Shown piece by piece: positions 1-6,451 of a stretch of 8,877 nt of DNA. This DNA is from Fen-999 sp964469455 (GTDB lineage Bacteria; Pseudomonadota; Gammaproteobacteria; Burkholderiales; Rhodocyclaceae), in contig CAYXZX010000114.1 in assembly GCA_964469455.1 (NCBI GenBank), positions 1 to 8,877 of the forward strand. Reading direction: 5' to 3'. How positions within the stretch are numbered: the first letter of the stretch is position 1; each line of letters starts with the position of its first letter. The notes below the pieces were generated by a model, which saw only the letters and a program-made list of their open reading frames with translations, searched no databases and was not told where the DNA came from. Both the position numbers and the translations under genes were made by a program.

Positions 1-956
1 TGGCCCTCGTCCGCCAGCTGATCGTCGCGCAGCTGTTCGAGCGCAATCGCAAGCGCCTCCAGCTCAACTGGATCTGCGGCACGCTCAATCGGGCGGTGAC
101 CATTTCCCGGGACGACATTTCGCCGGCCGACCTGGTCGGACACCTGAACCTGATTCATCCAGATCGCATCCAGGTGCTGGGCTCACCCGAGATCTCCTGG
201 GCTTCCAGGCAGCCCGTCGACCGGGTCACCCGCCATTTCCACGAGATCATCGCCGCCGAACCGCCCGCGCTGGTCATTGCCGACGGCTGCGAAATCCCCG
301 AGGTCATCGAGAAGGAGTGCGAAGCCACGGACACGCCGCTGTTCACCTCGCCCCAGCAATCCGCCGCGGTCATCGACGCACTGCGTCTCTATGTATCGCG
401 CCAACTCGCCGAGACGATCACCCTGCATGGCGTGTTCATGGACGTGCTGGGCATGGGCGTCATGATCACCGGCGAGTCGGGCGTCGGCAAGAGTGAGCTG
501 GCGCTCGAGCTGATCTCGCGCGGCCACGGCCTCGTCGCCGACGATGTCGTCGAAGTTTCGCGCGTCTCGCTCGACAATCTGGAAGGCCGCTGTCCGGAAC
601 TGCTCAAGGATTTCCTCGAAGTACGCGGCCTGGGCCTGCTCAACATCCGCGCCGTGTTCGGCGAAACTGCCTGCCGCCGCAAGATGCGCATGAAGTTGAT
701 CGTGCATTTGCAGCGGCCGCAGGCCGGGCCGGAGGTGGTGCGCCTGCCGCTCGACGCGCAGACGGAAAACATTCTCGGCATCCCCATTCGCAAGGTCATC
801 CTGCCGGTGGCGGCGGGCCGCAACCTGGCGGTGCTCCTTGAAGCCGCCGTGCGCTCGACCATCCTCTCGCTGCGTGGCATCGACAGCATGCAGGAATTCC
901 TCGATCGCCAGCAGCGCGCGCTGGAAAGCGACGACAGCGTCAACTCCGGCGACTAG
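1..956 (+). CDS. hprK: HPr kinase/phosphorylase HprK (first base of start codon off the left edge)
   Basis: HprK is a cytoplasmic bifunctional enzyme that phosphorylates a serine of the phosphocarrier HPr with ATP and also removes that phosphate. The reading frame stays open to the left edge. The codon covering bases 1-2 ends in TG, so the start is probably an NTG codon whose first base lies just outside, giving about 318 residues, the usual family length. A GTG at 96 is also possible but would cut off the conserved N-terminal domain (VAQLFERNR, then SPADLVGHLNLIHPDRIQVLG). In 318-residue numbering, the catalytic-domain histidine is H143 (LHGVFMDV), the Walker A loop GESGVGKS is 158-165, the acidic pair is D181-D182, the family signature LEVRGLGLLNI is about 206-216, and the conserved GRNLAVL is near 273-279. 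Nothing is broken. In proteobacteria this enzyme normally serves the regulatory nitrogen-type PTS rather than sugar uptake; that role is family knowledge and cannot be tested here. Confidence 0.95.
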   Translation, partial: ALVRQLIVAQLFERNRKRLQLNWICGTLNRAVTISRDDISPADLVGHLNLIHPDRIQVLGSPEISWASRQPVDRVTRHFHEIIAAEPPALVIADGCEIPEVIEKECEATDTPLFTSPQQSAAVIDALRLYVSRQLAETITLHGVFMDVLGMGVMITGESGVGKSELALELISRGHGLVADDVVEVSRVSLDNLEGRCPELLKDFLEVRGLGLLNIRAVFGETACRRKMRMKLIVHLQRPQAGPEVVRLPLDAQTENILGIPIRKVILPVAAGRNLAVLLEAAVRSTILSLRGIDSMQEFLDRQQRALESDDSVNSGD

Positions 957-998
957 AAATCGTTACACTTGCAGGCAGGTTATTCGGCTGTGGTAAGA

Positions 999-1019
999 AT
1001 TTCGCATTAACCGCGAAAT
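999..1019. repeat. Perfect 7-bp inverted repeat between hprK and the PsiF-family gene
   Basis: ATTTCGC (999-1005) and GCGAAAT (1013-1019) are exact reverse complements around a 7-base loop. The element starts 42 bases after the hprK stop and ends 59 bases before the next start codon. No run of T follows on the + strand, so it is a poor intrinsic terminator. It could be an operator or a processing hairpin. Function is unknown. Confidence 0.45.
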
Positions 1020-1066
1020 AACCAGCCGGTACCGCGATGCCGATTTTCTGTCGTTGTCTACTTTTC

Positions 1067-1073
1067 GAGGAGG
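1067..1073 (+). promoter_or_regulatory. Strong ribosome binding site fixing the start at 1079
   Basis: GAGGAGG lies 5 bases upstream of the ATG at 1079. It decides against the in-frame ATG at 1037, which would add 14 residues in front of a well-formed signal peptide and has no comparable site. Confidence 0.8.
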
Positions 1074-1078
1074 TTCGC

Positions 1079-1372
1079 ATGAATAGGATCGTCGCTTTGG
1101 CCGCCGCTTCACTGTTCGCCATCGGCATGGCTTCCAACGCCCTGGCCACGCCCCAGCAGGACAAGATGAAATCCTGCAACGTCGAGGCCAAGGGCAAGAA
1201 GGGGGACGAGCGCAAGGCGTTCATGAAGGAGTGCCTGTCGGCCGGCAAGCCCGCCGCCACCAGCGCCGCCAGCGCGAATTGCGAGAAGCAGGCCGTCAGC
1301 AAGGAAGGCAAGCCGCTTGTCGGCGCAGCCAAGGCTTCGTTCATGAAGAAGTGCGTCGCCGAAGCCAAGTAG
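1079..1372 (+). CDS. PsiF-family secreted small protein with two cysteine-bounded repeats
   Basis: This is a 97-residue exported protein. Residues 1-23 form a typical Sec signal peptide: a basic MNR start, a hydrophobic core, and an ALA|T cleavage site. This leaves a lysine-rich mature protein of about 74 residues in the periplasm. The mature part is two copies of a short unit: a cysteine start (C33, C68), a charged stretch, then a nearly identical end with FMK and cysteine (FMKEC with C52, FMKKC with C92), separated by an Ala/Ser-rich linker around 57-66. This two-repeat layout is that of the PsiF family, named after an E. coli gene induced by phosphate starvation. Its biochemical role is not known. 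The start is set by a strong GAGGAGG site. The gene stands alone between hprK and a strong terminator, so it is probably its own transcription unit. I saw no convincing Pho box upstream. The family call is fairly sure; phosphate regulation here is untested. Confidence 0.85.
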   Translation: MNRIVALAAASLFAIGMASNALATPQQDKMKSCNVEAKGKKGDERKAFMKECLSAGKPAATSAASANCEKQAVSKEGKPLVGAAKASFMKKCVAEAK

Positions 1373-1405
1373 CTACGGAAACGCGGGGCTTCACCACCGT
1401 AATCG

Positions 1406-1440
1406 CGAAAATGCCGGCCTTGGCCGGCATTTTCGTTTTC
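1406..1440. terminator. Bidirectional intrinsic terminator between convergent genes
   Basis: Bases 1406-1419 and 1422-1435 are exact reverse complements (14 pairs, TT centre, GC-rich core GCCGGCC). The A-rich left arm and T-rich right arm supply the T tract in both directions, with a further TTTTC after the right arm. The element sits between the PsiF-family stop (1372) and the stop of the convergent aminotransferase gene (1440), so it probably ends both transcripts. Confidence 0.9.
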
Positions 1441-2660
1441 TACCGCGCCGACGCTGCTGCGTACACGCTTCCAGCGGCGGCCAGGGCGGCCCCCTTGTCC
1501 TTGGCATGCCCCATCCCGGACAGAACATCCGCCAGGGCGCCCAGGCAAAGCTCGACATTTTCGCGCCGTGCCGAATGGCCCATCAGACCGAAGCGCCAAA
1601 CCTTGCCGGCCAGCGGACCAAGCCCGGCGCCGATTTCGAGATTGAACTTTTCCAGCAGTTGCTTGCGAACGCCGGCTTCGTCGACACCGGCCGGCACATG
1701 CACAGCGTTGAGCTGCGGCAGGCGTGCGTCCTCGCGCACGACAAACCGAAGGCCCAGGGTCTCGAAACCCGCCTTCAGAGCTTCGTGATGGAGGCGGTGG
1801 CGCGCCCAGGCATTCTCCAGTCCTTCTTCCTTGAGCATGACGAGCGACTCGTGCAGCGCGAACAGGCTGTTGACCGGCGCCGTGTGATGGTAGGTGCGCT
1901 TGCCGCCGGGGGCGCTCCAGTATTCGAGGACCAGGCCGAGGTCCATGAACCAGCTTGGCACCTTGCTCTTGCGTGCCTTGACGCGCTCGACGGCGCGCTC
2001 GCTGAACGTCACGGGGGCCAGGCCCGGAACGCAGGACAGGCACTTCTGGCTGCCCGAATAGATGGCGTCGGCACCCCAGGCATCGGCCAGCACCGACGTG
2101 CCGCCCAGCGAGGTGACGGTGTCGACGATCGACAGCGCGCCTGCGGCGCGGGCCAGACCGATCAGGCTTGCCGCGTCGGACTGCGCACCCGTCGAAGTCT
2201 CGGCGTGGACGAAAGCCACCACCCGCGCATCGGGATGGGCCGCGAGGGCGTCGGCGACTTTGCGCGGATCGACCGGCTCGCCCCATGCGTCCTCGACGAC
2301 GACGGCGGTGCCGCCGAAGCGCTGGACATTCTCGATCATGCGGCCGCCGAACACGCCGTTGCGGCAGACGATCACCTTGTCGCCAGGCTCGATCAGATTA
2401 ACGAAGCATGTCTCCATGCCCACCGAACCGGGTCCGGACACCGCGAAGGTCAGTGCATTGCCAGTCTGGAAGGCATAGCGGAGCAGCAGCTTGATCTCTT
2501 CCATCATCTGCACGAAGGCCGGGTCGAGGTGACCGATGGCCGGGTGGCCGAGCGCGGCGACGACGCGCGGGTGCATGTCGGACGGGCCGGGGCCCATCAG
2601 CACACGACGAGGAACGGGGCAACTGGCGATGCCGGGAGGCGGGATCAACGGTGCATTCAT
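1440..2660 (-). CDS. Alanine/serine-glyoxylate aminotransferase (class V, PLP-dependent)
   Basis: This is a complete 406-residue enzyme of the AGXT branch of class V aminotransferases. It moves an amino group from alanine or serine to glyoxylate, giving glycine, in the cytoplasm. Visible landmarks are the substrate loop MGPGPSDMHPRVV at 22-34, the cofactor aspartate in IVDTVTSLGG (D180), the Schiff-base lysine K206 in YSGSQKCLS, YHHTAPVNSL at 257-266, GLENAWARHR at 280-289, and the carboxylate-binding arginine R356 in VWRFGLMGHSA. These blocks closely follow the vertebrate AGXT pattern. Whether alanine or serine is preferred cannot be read from sequence, and ureidoglycine-glyoxylate aminotransferase is a less likely relative. 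The C-terminus ends in an alanine-rich tail (about 386-406) that looks dispensable. The ATG has no clear Shine-Dalgarno sequence. The gene follows ttcA by 31 bases on the same strand, so it is probably the last gene of that operon. Confidence 0.9.
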   Translation of the reverse strand: MNAPLIPPPGIASCPVPRRVLMGPGPSDMHPRVVAALGHPAIGHLDPAFVQMMEEIKLLLRYAFQTGNALTFAVSGPGSVGMETCFVNLIEPGDKVIVCRNGVFGGRMIENVQRFGGTAVVVEDAWGEPVDPRKVADALAAHPDARVVAFVHAETSTGAQSDAASLIGLARAAGALSIVDTVTSLGGTSVLADAWGADAIYSGSQKCLSCVPGLAPVTFSERAVERVKARKSKVPSWFMDLGLVLEYWSAPGGKRTYHHTAPVNSLFALHESLVMLKEEGLENAWARHRLHHEALKAGFETLGLRFVVREDARLPQLNAVHVPAGVDEAGVRKQLLEKFNLEIGAGLGPLAGKVWRFGLMGHSARRENVELCLGALADVLSGMGHAKDKGAALAAAGSVYAAASAR

Positions 2661-2691
2661 GATGAGAGGCGCATAAGATGAAAATTAATGA

Positions 2692-3588
2692 TCATAGCAT
2701 TCTGGTCGGCCACGCGATGACCGCGTCCTTCGGTGCCGGAAACTCCTCGGCATCGAAGGCAGTGTCGCCGCCGGGGTCGGGCTGGCCCGTCGCGACGAGA
2801 TGGGCAAAATCGTGCAGTTGCCGGTCCATGAGATGCGACGGCACGACGTGGGCGAGGCTGCGGAACAGCGTCTCGATGCGACCCGGGAAACGTTTCTCCC
2901 AGTCGCGCAGCATCTGCTTGACCTGAGTGCGCTGCAGATTGGGCTGGCTGCCGCAGAGATTGCAGGGAATGATGGGAAATCCGCGCACCCCGGCCCAGGC
3001 TTCGAGATCGCGCTCGCGGACGTAGGCGAGCGGACGGATCACCACGTGGCGGCCGTCGTCGGTCACCAGCTTCGGCGACATCGCCTTCATCTTGCCGCCG
3101 AAAAACATGTTGAGGAACAGCGTTTCCAGTATGTCGTCGCGATGGTGCCCCAGCGCGATCTTGGTCGCGCCCAGCTCGGTGGCGACGCGATAGAGGATGC
3201 CGCGCCGCAGCCGCGAGCAGAGCGAGCAGGTGGTCTTGCCTTCCGGCACCACCCGCTTGACGATGGAATAGGTGTCCTGCTCCTCGATGCGGAACGGGAT
3301 GCCGAGGCCGGAAAGATAGTTCGGCAGCACCTCGGCGGGAAAGCCCGGCTGCTTCTGGTCGAGGTTAACTGCAACAACATCGAAGTGGATCGGCGCGTGC
3401 TCGCGCAGGTAGAGCAGCACGTCGAGCAGGCCGAAGGAATCCTTGCCGCCGGACAGGCAGACCATGACCTTGTCGCCGTCCTCGATCATGGCGTAGTCGG
3501 CGATCGCCTGACCGGTGGCGCGGCGCAGCCACTTGGCAAGTTTGTTGGCCTCGAAGGCGGCCTTGTTGACCTGGCGCGCGGTGGTCAC
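2692..3588 (-). CDS. ttcA: tRNA 2-thiocytidine(32) synthetase TtcA
   Basis: TtcA replaces the C2 oxygen of cytidine 32 in the anticodon loop of some tRNAs with sulfur, using ATP and an oxygen-sensitive [4Fe-4S] cluster. The 298-residue protein opens with VNKAAFEANKLAKWLRR. It carries the PP-loop ATPase motif SGGKDS at 46-51 and the cysteine pairs C121/C124 (CSLC) and C209/C212 (CNLC), which match the cluster-binding positions of E. coli TtcA, as well as GHHRDDILET at 147-156. Length is normal for the family. The start is GTG at 3588-3586, overlapping the upstream stop by four bases (GTGA). No good Shine-Dalgarno sequence is visible, so translation is probably coupled to the pteridine reductase gene. 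The last about 40 residues (from PGGDTAFDAEEF) are less conserved, as expected. Confidence 0.96.
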   Translation of the reverse strand: MTTARQVNKAAFEANKLAKWLRRATGQAIADYAMIEDGDKVMVCLSGGKDSFGLLDVLLYLREHAPIHFDVVAVNLDQKQPGFPAEVLPNYLSGLGIPFRIEEQDTYSIVKRVVPEGKTTCSLCSRLRRGILYRVATELGATKIALGHHRDDILETLFLNMFFGGKMKAMSPKLVTDDGRHVVIRPLAYVRERDLEAWAGVRGFPIIPCNLCGSQPNLQRTQVKQMLRDWEKRFPGRIETLFRSLAHVVPSHLMDRQLHDFAHLVATGQPDPGGDTAFDAEEFPAPKDAVIAWPTRML

Positions 3589-4358
3589 AGTCGCGCCGTC
3601 CGTCCGCCGTCGACGTTGATCACCTGGCCGGTCACGTAGGGCGCATCCAGGACCAGATAGCGGACCGCCAGCGCGATGTCATGCGGCGAGCCGACCCGCT
3701 TGAGCAGCGTATGGTCGATGATCGCGGCACGCTCGGCCTCGGGAAAGTCGTCGCCCTGCTCCGGCCAGGCGATGGCGCCCGGCGCGACGGCATTGACGCG
3801 CACGCGCGGCGCAAGTTCCAGCGCCAGCGAACGGGTCAGGCCGAGCAGGCCCGCCTTCGCCGCGCAATAGACCGGATAGCCTTTCAGCGGTCGTTCGGCG
3901 TGAATGTCGGTGATGTTCACCACGCAGCCGCCGCCGGGAAAGTCAGCCGTGGCGAGACGCCGCGCCGCCGCCTGCGCCAGGAACAGCGGACCGCGCAGGT
4001 TGCTGCCGGTCAGGTCGTCCCAGACCGCGGCATCGATGGTGCCGATGGGCGTCGCGAAGAAAGTCGACGCGTTGTTGACCAGGATGTCCAGTCGGCCGAA
4101 ATACTCCTCGGTCGCGCCCACAAGCGTCTCGGCGGCCTCCCGGTCGCCGAGGGCGGCGGCCAGCGCCACCGCGCTGCCGGGCCGCAGGCGGTTCAACTCG
4201 TCCGCCAGCGCGTGCGCCGCATCCGCCGAAGCCCGGTAGTGCAGGGCGATATCGATGCCGTGGCCATGCAGCACGCGGGCAATTTCCGCACCGATCCGCC
4301 GGGCGCCGCCGGTGATCAGCGCGACCGGCGCCGAGCATGGCTGGACTGCCGCGTTCAT
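3585..4358 (-). CDS. Pteridine reductase (PTR1-like short-chain dehydrogenase)
   Basis: This is a 257-residue NADPH-dependent short-chain dehydrogenase that reduces oxidised pterins and possibly dihydrofolate. The cofactor loop is TGGARRIG at 16-23, and NNASTFFATP at 95-104 is very like the NNASSF segment of Leishmania PTR1. The active site reads D151, Y164, K168. Aspartate takes the place of the serine of ordinary short-chain dehydrogenases, with the same 13- and 4-residue spacing as the PTR1 triad (D181, Y194, K198). The segment PLKGYPVY also matches PTR1. The C-terminal GQVINVDGG at 244-252 is the usual family end. The ATG at 4358 overlaps the tcdA stop by four bases (ATGA) and has a GGAGG site (4363-4367) four bases upstream inside tcdA. 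The frame stays open much further upstream, but that part overlaps tcdA and is not coding. FolM (dihydromonapterin reductase) is the closest alternative activity. Confidence 0.9.
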   Translation of the reverse strand: MNAAVQPCSAPVALITGGARRIGAEIARVLHGHGIDIALHYRASADAAHALADELNRLRPGSAVALAAALGDREAAETLVGATEEYFGRLDILVNNASTFFATPIGTIDAAVWDDLTGSNLRGPLFLAQAAARRLATADFPGGGCVVNITDIHAERPLKGYPVYCAAKAGLLGLTRSLALELAPRVRVNAVAPGAIAWPEQGDDFPEAERAAIIDHTLLKRVGSPHDIALAVRYLVLDAPYVTGQVINVDGGRTARL

Positions 4359-5152
4359 TGCGCCTCCATCAGCTGCGCGCAACGCGCCAGCACGCGGCTG
4401 GCCGCGGCGAAACCGAAGCCGGCGGTAACGCAGACCGACGATCCATAGCCAGCGCAATTGAGACCGTGCAGCCCCTCGTTGACCTCGTCGACATCGCAGG
4501 CGGCCGCCTCGGGACGACGCACCGGCTCGAGCGAATAGACGCAGTCGATGCCGAATTTCCGCCGCGGGTCCCGTGCAAAGCCATGGTCGCGGCGCAGCGC
4601 GGCGCGCAGCTTGGCGGCCAGCGGATCCTGGGTCGTGCGGGCGAGATCGTCGACCCGAATCATGGCCGGGTCGGACTTGCCGCCGGCGCCGCCGGTCGTC
4701 ACCAGGGGAATGCCGAGCCGCCGGCAGTGCACGATCAGCGCCGCCTTGGCGCGCACCTGGTCGATGGCATCGACCACGGCGTCGCAGCGCGGCAGGACGT
4801 CGGCGACGTTGTCCGGGGTGATGAACTCCTCGATGGTCGTCACCTCGCAGGCCGGATTGATCGTGGCAACGCGATCCTTCATGGCCAGCACCTTGGCCTG
4901 ACCGAGGGTGCCTTCCACGGCGTGAATCTGGCGGTTCACGTTGGATTCGGCCACATGATCGAGATCGATCAGCGTCAGCCGGCCGATGCCCGAGCGGGCC
5001 AGCGCCTCGGCAGCCCATGACCCCACGCCACCGATACCGATCACGCAGATATGCGCCCCGCCCAGGCGCGCCAGCGCCTGATTCCCGTACAGCCGGGCAA
5101 TGCCGCCGAATCGGCGCGAGCCGGCCTCCGATGCTTTCTCCGATGTCGCCAT
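4355..5152 (-). CDS. tcdA: tRNA threonylcarbamoyladenosine dehydratase TcdA (CsdL/YgdL, E1-like)
   Basis: TcdA uses ATP to dehydrate t6A at position 37 of tRNAs that read ANN codons, giving the cyclic form ct6A. It belongs to the ThiF/MoeB/E1 superfamily. The 265-residue protein has the conserved entry RFGGIARLYG (14-23), the nucleotide-binding loop GIGGVGSWAAEAL (39-51), LIDLDHV with its acidic residues (61-67), NVNRQIHA (71-78), VDAIDQVRAKAALI (127-140), and VTTGGAGGKSDP (151-162). Downstream are TQDPLAAKLR (174-183), GIDCVYS (201-207) and LNCAGYGS (231-238), the equivalents of E. coli GVDCVFS and RMDCASGFG. Match to the E. coli protein is end to end. The start is ATG at 5152. No Shine-Dalgarno sequence is visible, and a perfect inverted repeat lies one base upstream of the ATG. 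It is the first gene of the minus-strand operon. A generic ThiF/HesA adenylyltransferase is unlikely given the specific blocks. Confidence 0.95.
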   Translation of the reverse strand: MATSEKASEAGSRRFGGIARLYGNQALARLGGAHICVIGIGGVGSWAAEALARSGIGRLTLIDLDHVAESNVNRQIHAVEGTLGQAKVLAMKDRVATINPACEVTTIEEFITPDNVADVLPRCDAVVDAIDQVRAKAALIVHCRRLGIPLVTTGGAGGKSDPAMIRVDDLARTTQDPLAAKLRAALRRDHGFARDPRRKFGIDCVYSLEPVRRPEAAACDVDEVNEGLHGLNCAGYGSSVCVTAGFGFAAASRVLARCAQLMEAQ

Positions 5153-5153
5153 G

Positions 5154-5170
5154 CCGGAATTCTATTCCGG
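5154..5170. repeat. Perfect inverted repeat in the tcdA/methyltransferase divergent spacer
   Basis: CCGGAAT (5154-5160) and ATTCCGG (5164-5170) are exact reverse complements around TCT. The repeat ends one base before the tcdA start codon and 59 bases before the divergent methyltransferase start. It occupies the place where the tcdA ribosome binding site should be. It could be a protein-binding operator or, in the tcdA mRNA, a 7-pair hairpin limiting initiation. Role not proven. Confidence 0.5.
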
Positions 5171-5229
5171 ATACCCACGGACACGAGGTCGCCGGGCGGC
5201 GAGGTGCTCATGGGACAATACGCGCCCTC

Positions 5230-6393
5230 ATGGATACCCGACTCCCCGAACCGGACGACGATGCCAGGGCAAGCAGCCTGGCGCTGTCGCGTCGCATCGC
5301 CGACGAGATCGAAGCAGGCGGCGGCTGGATTTCGTTCGCCCGCTACATGGAACTGGCCCTGCACTGCCCCGGCCTCGGCTACTACGGCGGCGGTAGCCGG
5401 AAGTTCGGCGCCAGCACGGAGGGTGGCGATTTCGTGACGGCGCCGGAGATCACGCCACTGTTCGGCCAGGCGCTGGCCCGACAGGTTGCGCAGCTCATGG
5501 CCGGCTCCGCGCCGACGGTGCTGGAAGTCGGGGCAGGCAGCGGCCGATTGGCCGCTGACCTGCTGGCGGCGCTGAATGCCAGTGGTGCCACACCGGTGCA
5601 GTATCTGATCCTGGAGCTCTCCGGCGAGTTGCGCGCCCGGCAGCGCGATGTGCTGGCCGGGGCCGTGCCGGAGTTGCTGGATCGCGTCGTCTGGCTGGAC
5701 AGGCTGCCGGAACGCTTTTCCGGCTGCGTTCTCGGCAACGAGCTGCTCGACGCCATGCCGGTGCATGCCTTGGCCTGGCGCGACGATGGCCTGAAGGAGC
5801 GCGGCGTGACGCTGGACCGCGGCGGCCGGTTCGCCTGGTCGGAGCGCCCAGCCGCGGAGTTTCTGGTGGACGCGGCGAGCGAAATCCCGGCTCGGGCGCC
5901 CTACGTCGGCGAGTTGGGACTGGTCGCCGCGGGCTGGACGGCGGAATGGGGCGAACGATTGGTCACGGGCGCGCTGCTGTTGATCGACTACGGACTGCCG
6001 CGCCACGAGTATTACCATCCGGCGCGCGACGGCGGCACGCTGCGCTGCCATTACCGGCATCGCAGCCACGACGATCCGTTCTGGTGGCCGGGCCTGTCCG
6101 ACATCACGGCCCATGTCGATTTCACCGCCGTCGCCGAGGCCGGCCATGGTGCCGGGCTGGACGTGCTCGGCTACACCAGCCAGGCCGGCTTCCTGATCAA
6201 CTGCGGGCTCGGCGACCTGCTGGCAGCGCGGCGCGAGGCTTCTGAGGTATCGGGCCTGCGGGCGGCCAGTGCGGCGCAAATGCTGATTTCACCCAACGAA
6301 ATGGGCGAACTGTTCAAGGTGATCGCCCTGGGCCGGGGCGTGACTTCGCCCCTGCTGGGCTTTGCCCGCGGCGACCGCTTGCACACACTATGA
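5230..6393 (+). CDS. COG1565/NDUFAF7-family SAM-dependent methyltransferase
   Basis: This is a 387-residue cytoplasmic class I methyltransferase of the COG1565 (MidA/NDUFAF7) family. The mitochondrial member NDUFAF7 methylates an arginine of the complex I subunit NDUFS2; the bacterial substrate is generally not established. Visible blocks are GGWISFARYMELALHCPGLG (31-50), GDFVTAPEITPLFG (66-79), the SAM-binding loop LEVGAGSGRLAADLL (98-112), GNELLDAMPVH (169-179), LLIDYGLPRHEYY (250-262), CHYRHRSHDDPF (273-284) and DITAHVDFT (291-299). Length is normal. The chosen ATG gives the expected N-terminus a short distance before the first conserved block; the open frame continues upstream but that part overlaps tcdA antisense. 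No Shine-Dalgarno sequence precedes this ATG, which is odd. The only SD-like GAGGTG (5201-5206) sits before an out-of-frame ATG at 5210. The gene is divergent from tcdA and seems to be a single-gene unit. Confidence 0.88.
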   Translation: MDTRLPEPDDDARASSLALSRRIADEIEAGGGWISFARYMELALHCPGLGYYGGGSRKFGASTEGGDFVTAPEITPLFGQALARQVAQLMAGSAPTVLEVGAGSGRLAADLLAALNASGATPVQYLILELSGELRARQRDVLAGAVPELLDRVVWLDRLPERFSGCVLGNELLDAMPVHALAWRDDGLKERGVTLDRGGRFAWSERPAAEFLVDAASEIPARAPYVGELGLVAAGWTAEWGERLVTGALLLIDYGLPRHEYYHPARDGGTLRCHYRHRSHDDPFWWPGLSDITAHVDFTAVAEAGHGAGLDVLGYTSQAGFLINCGLGDLLAARREASEVSGLRAASAAQMLISPNEMGELFKVIALGRGVTSPLLGFARGDRLHTL

Positions 6394-6411
6394 AAAGGGG
6401 AATACGACGAG

Positions 6412-6440
6412 GTCGCCGCCCCGCGATCGGGCGCGGCGAC
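6412..6440. terminator. GC-rich stem-loop between convergent genes, possible terminator
   Basis: GTCGCCGC (6412-6419) and GCGGCGAC (6433-6440) are exact reverse complements, and the inner CCG/CGG (6421-6423, 6428-6430) can extend the stem past a bulge. It lies between the methyltransferase stop (6393) and the stop of the convergent 68-residue gene (6452). Neither direction has an immediate T run (the nearest, on the minus strand, is about 15 bases beyond the stem), so efficiency as an intrinsic terminator is doubtful. Confidence 0.4.
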
Positions 6441-6451
6441 ACCGGCAGCCT

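Noticed and set aside
988..1005. Possible Pho box upstream of the PsiF-family gene
   Set aside because: Only about 11 of 18 positions match the consensus and the second half-site is poor. A CTGTCGT half-site at 1048-1054 has no partner at 11-base spacing.
1506..2681. 391-codon plus-strand frame antisense to the aminotransferase
   Set aside because: Its product is low-complexity, rich in Arg/Ala/Asp/His with no domain, while the opposite strand encodes a full-length enzyme with all catalytic residues. Long antisense frames are expected from strong G/C bias at third codon positions.
2800..3639. 279-codon plus-strand frame antisense to ttcA
   Set aside because: Composition is typical of a reverse-strand shadow, there is no domain, and ttcA is complete on the other strand.
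5210..5437. ATG at 5210 with a nearby GAGGTG as the start of a gene
   Set aside because: It is out of frame with the methyltransferase, and the 75-residue product resembles nothing and overlaps the real coding sequence. It may matter as a decoy start, but nothing supports translation.
5041..6279. 412-codon minus-strand frame antisense to the methyltransferase
   Set aside because: It has no recognisable domain and overlaps a clearly real gene on the plus strand; a GC-bias shadow.
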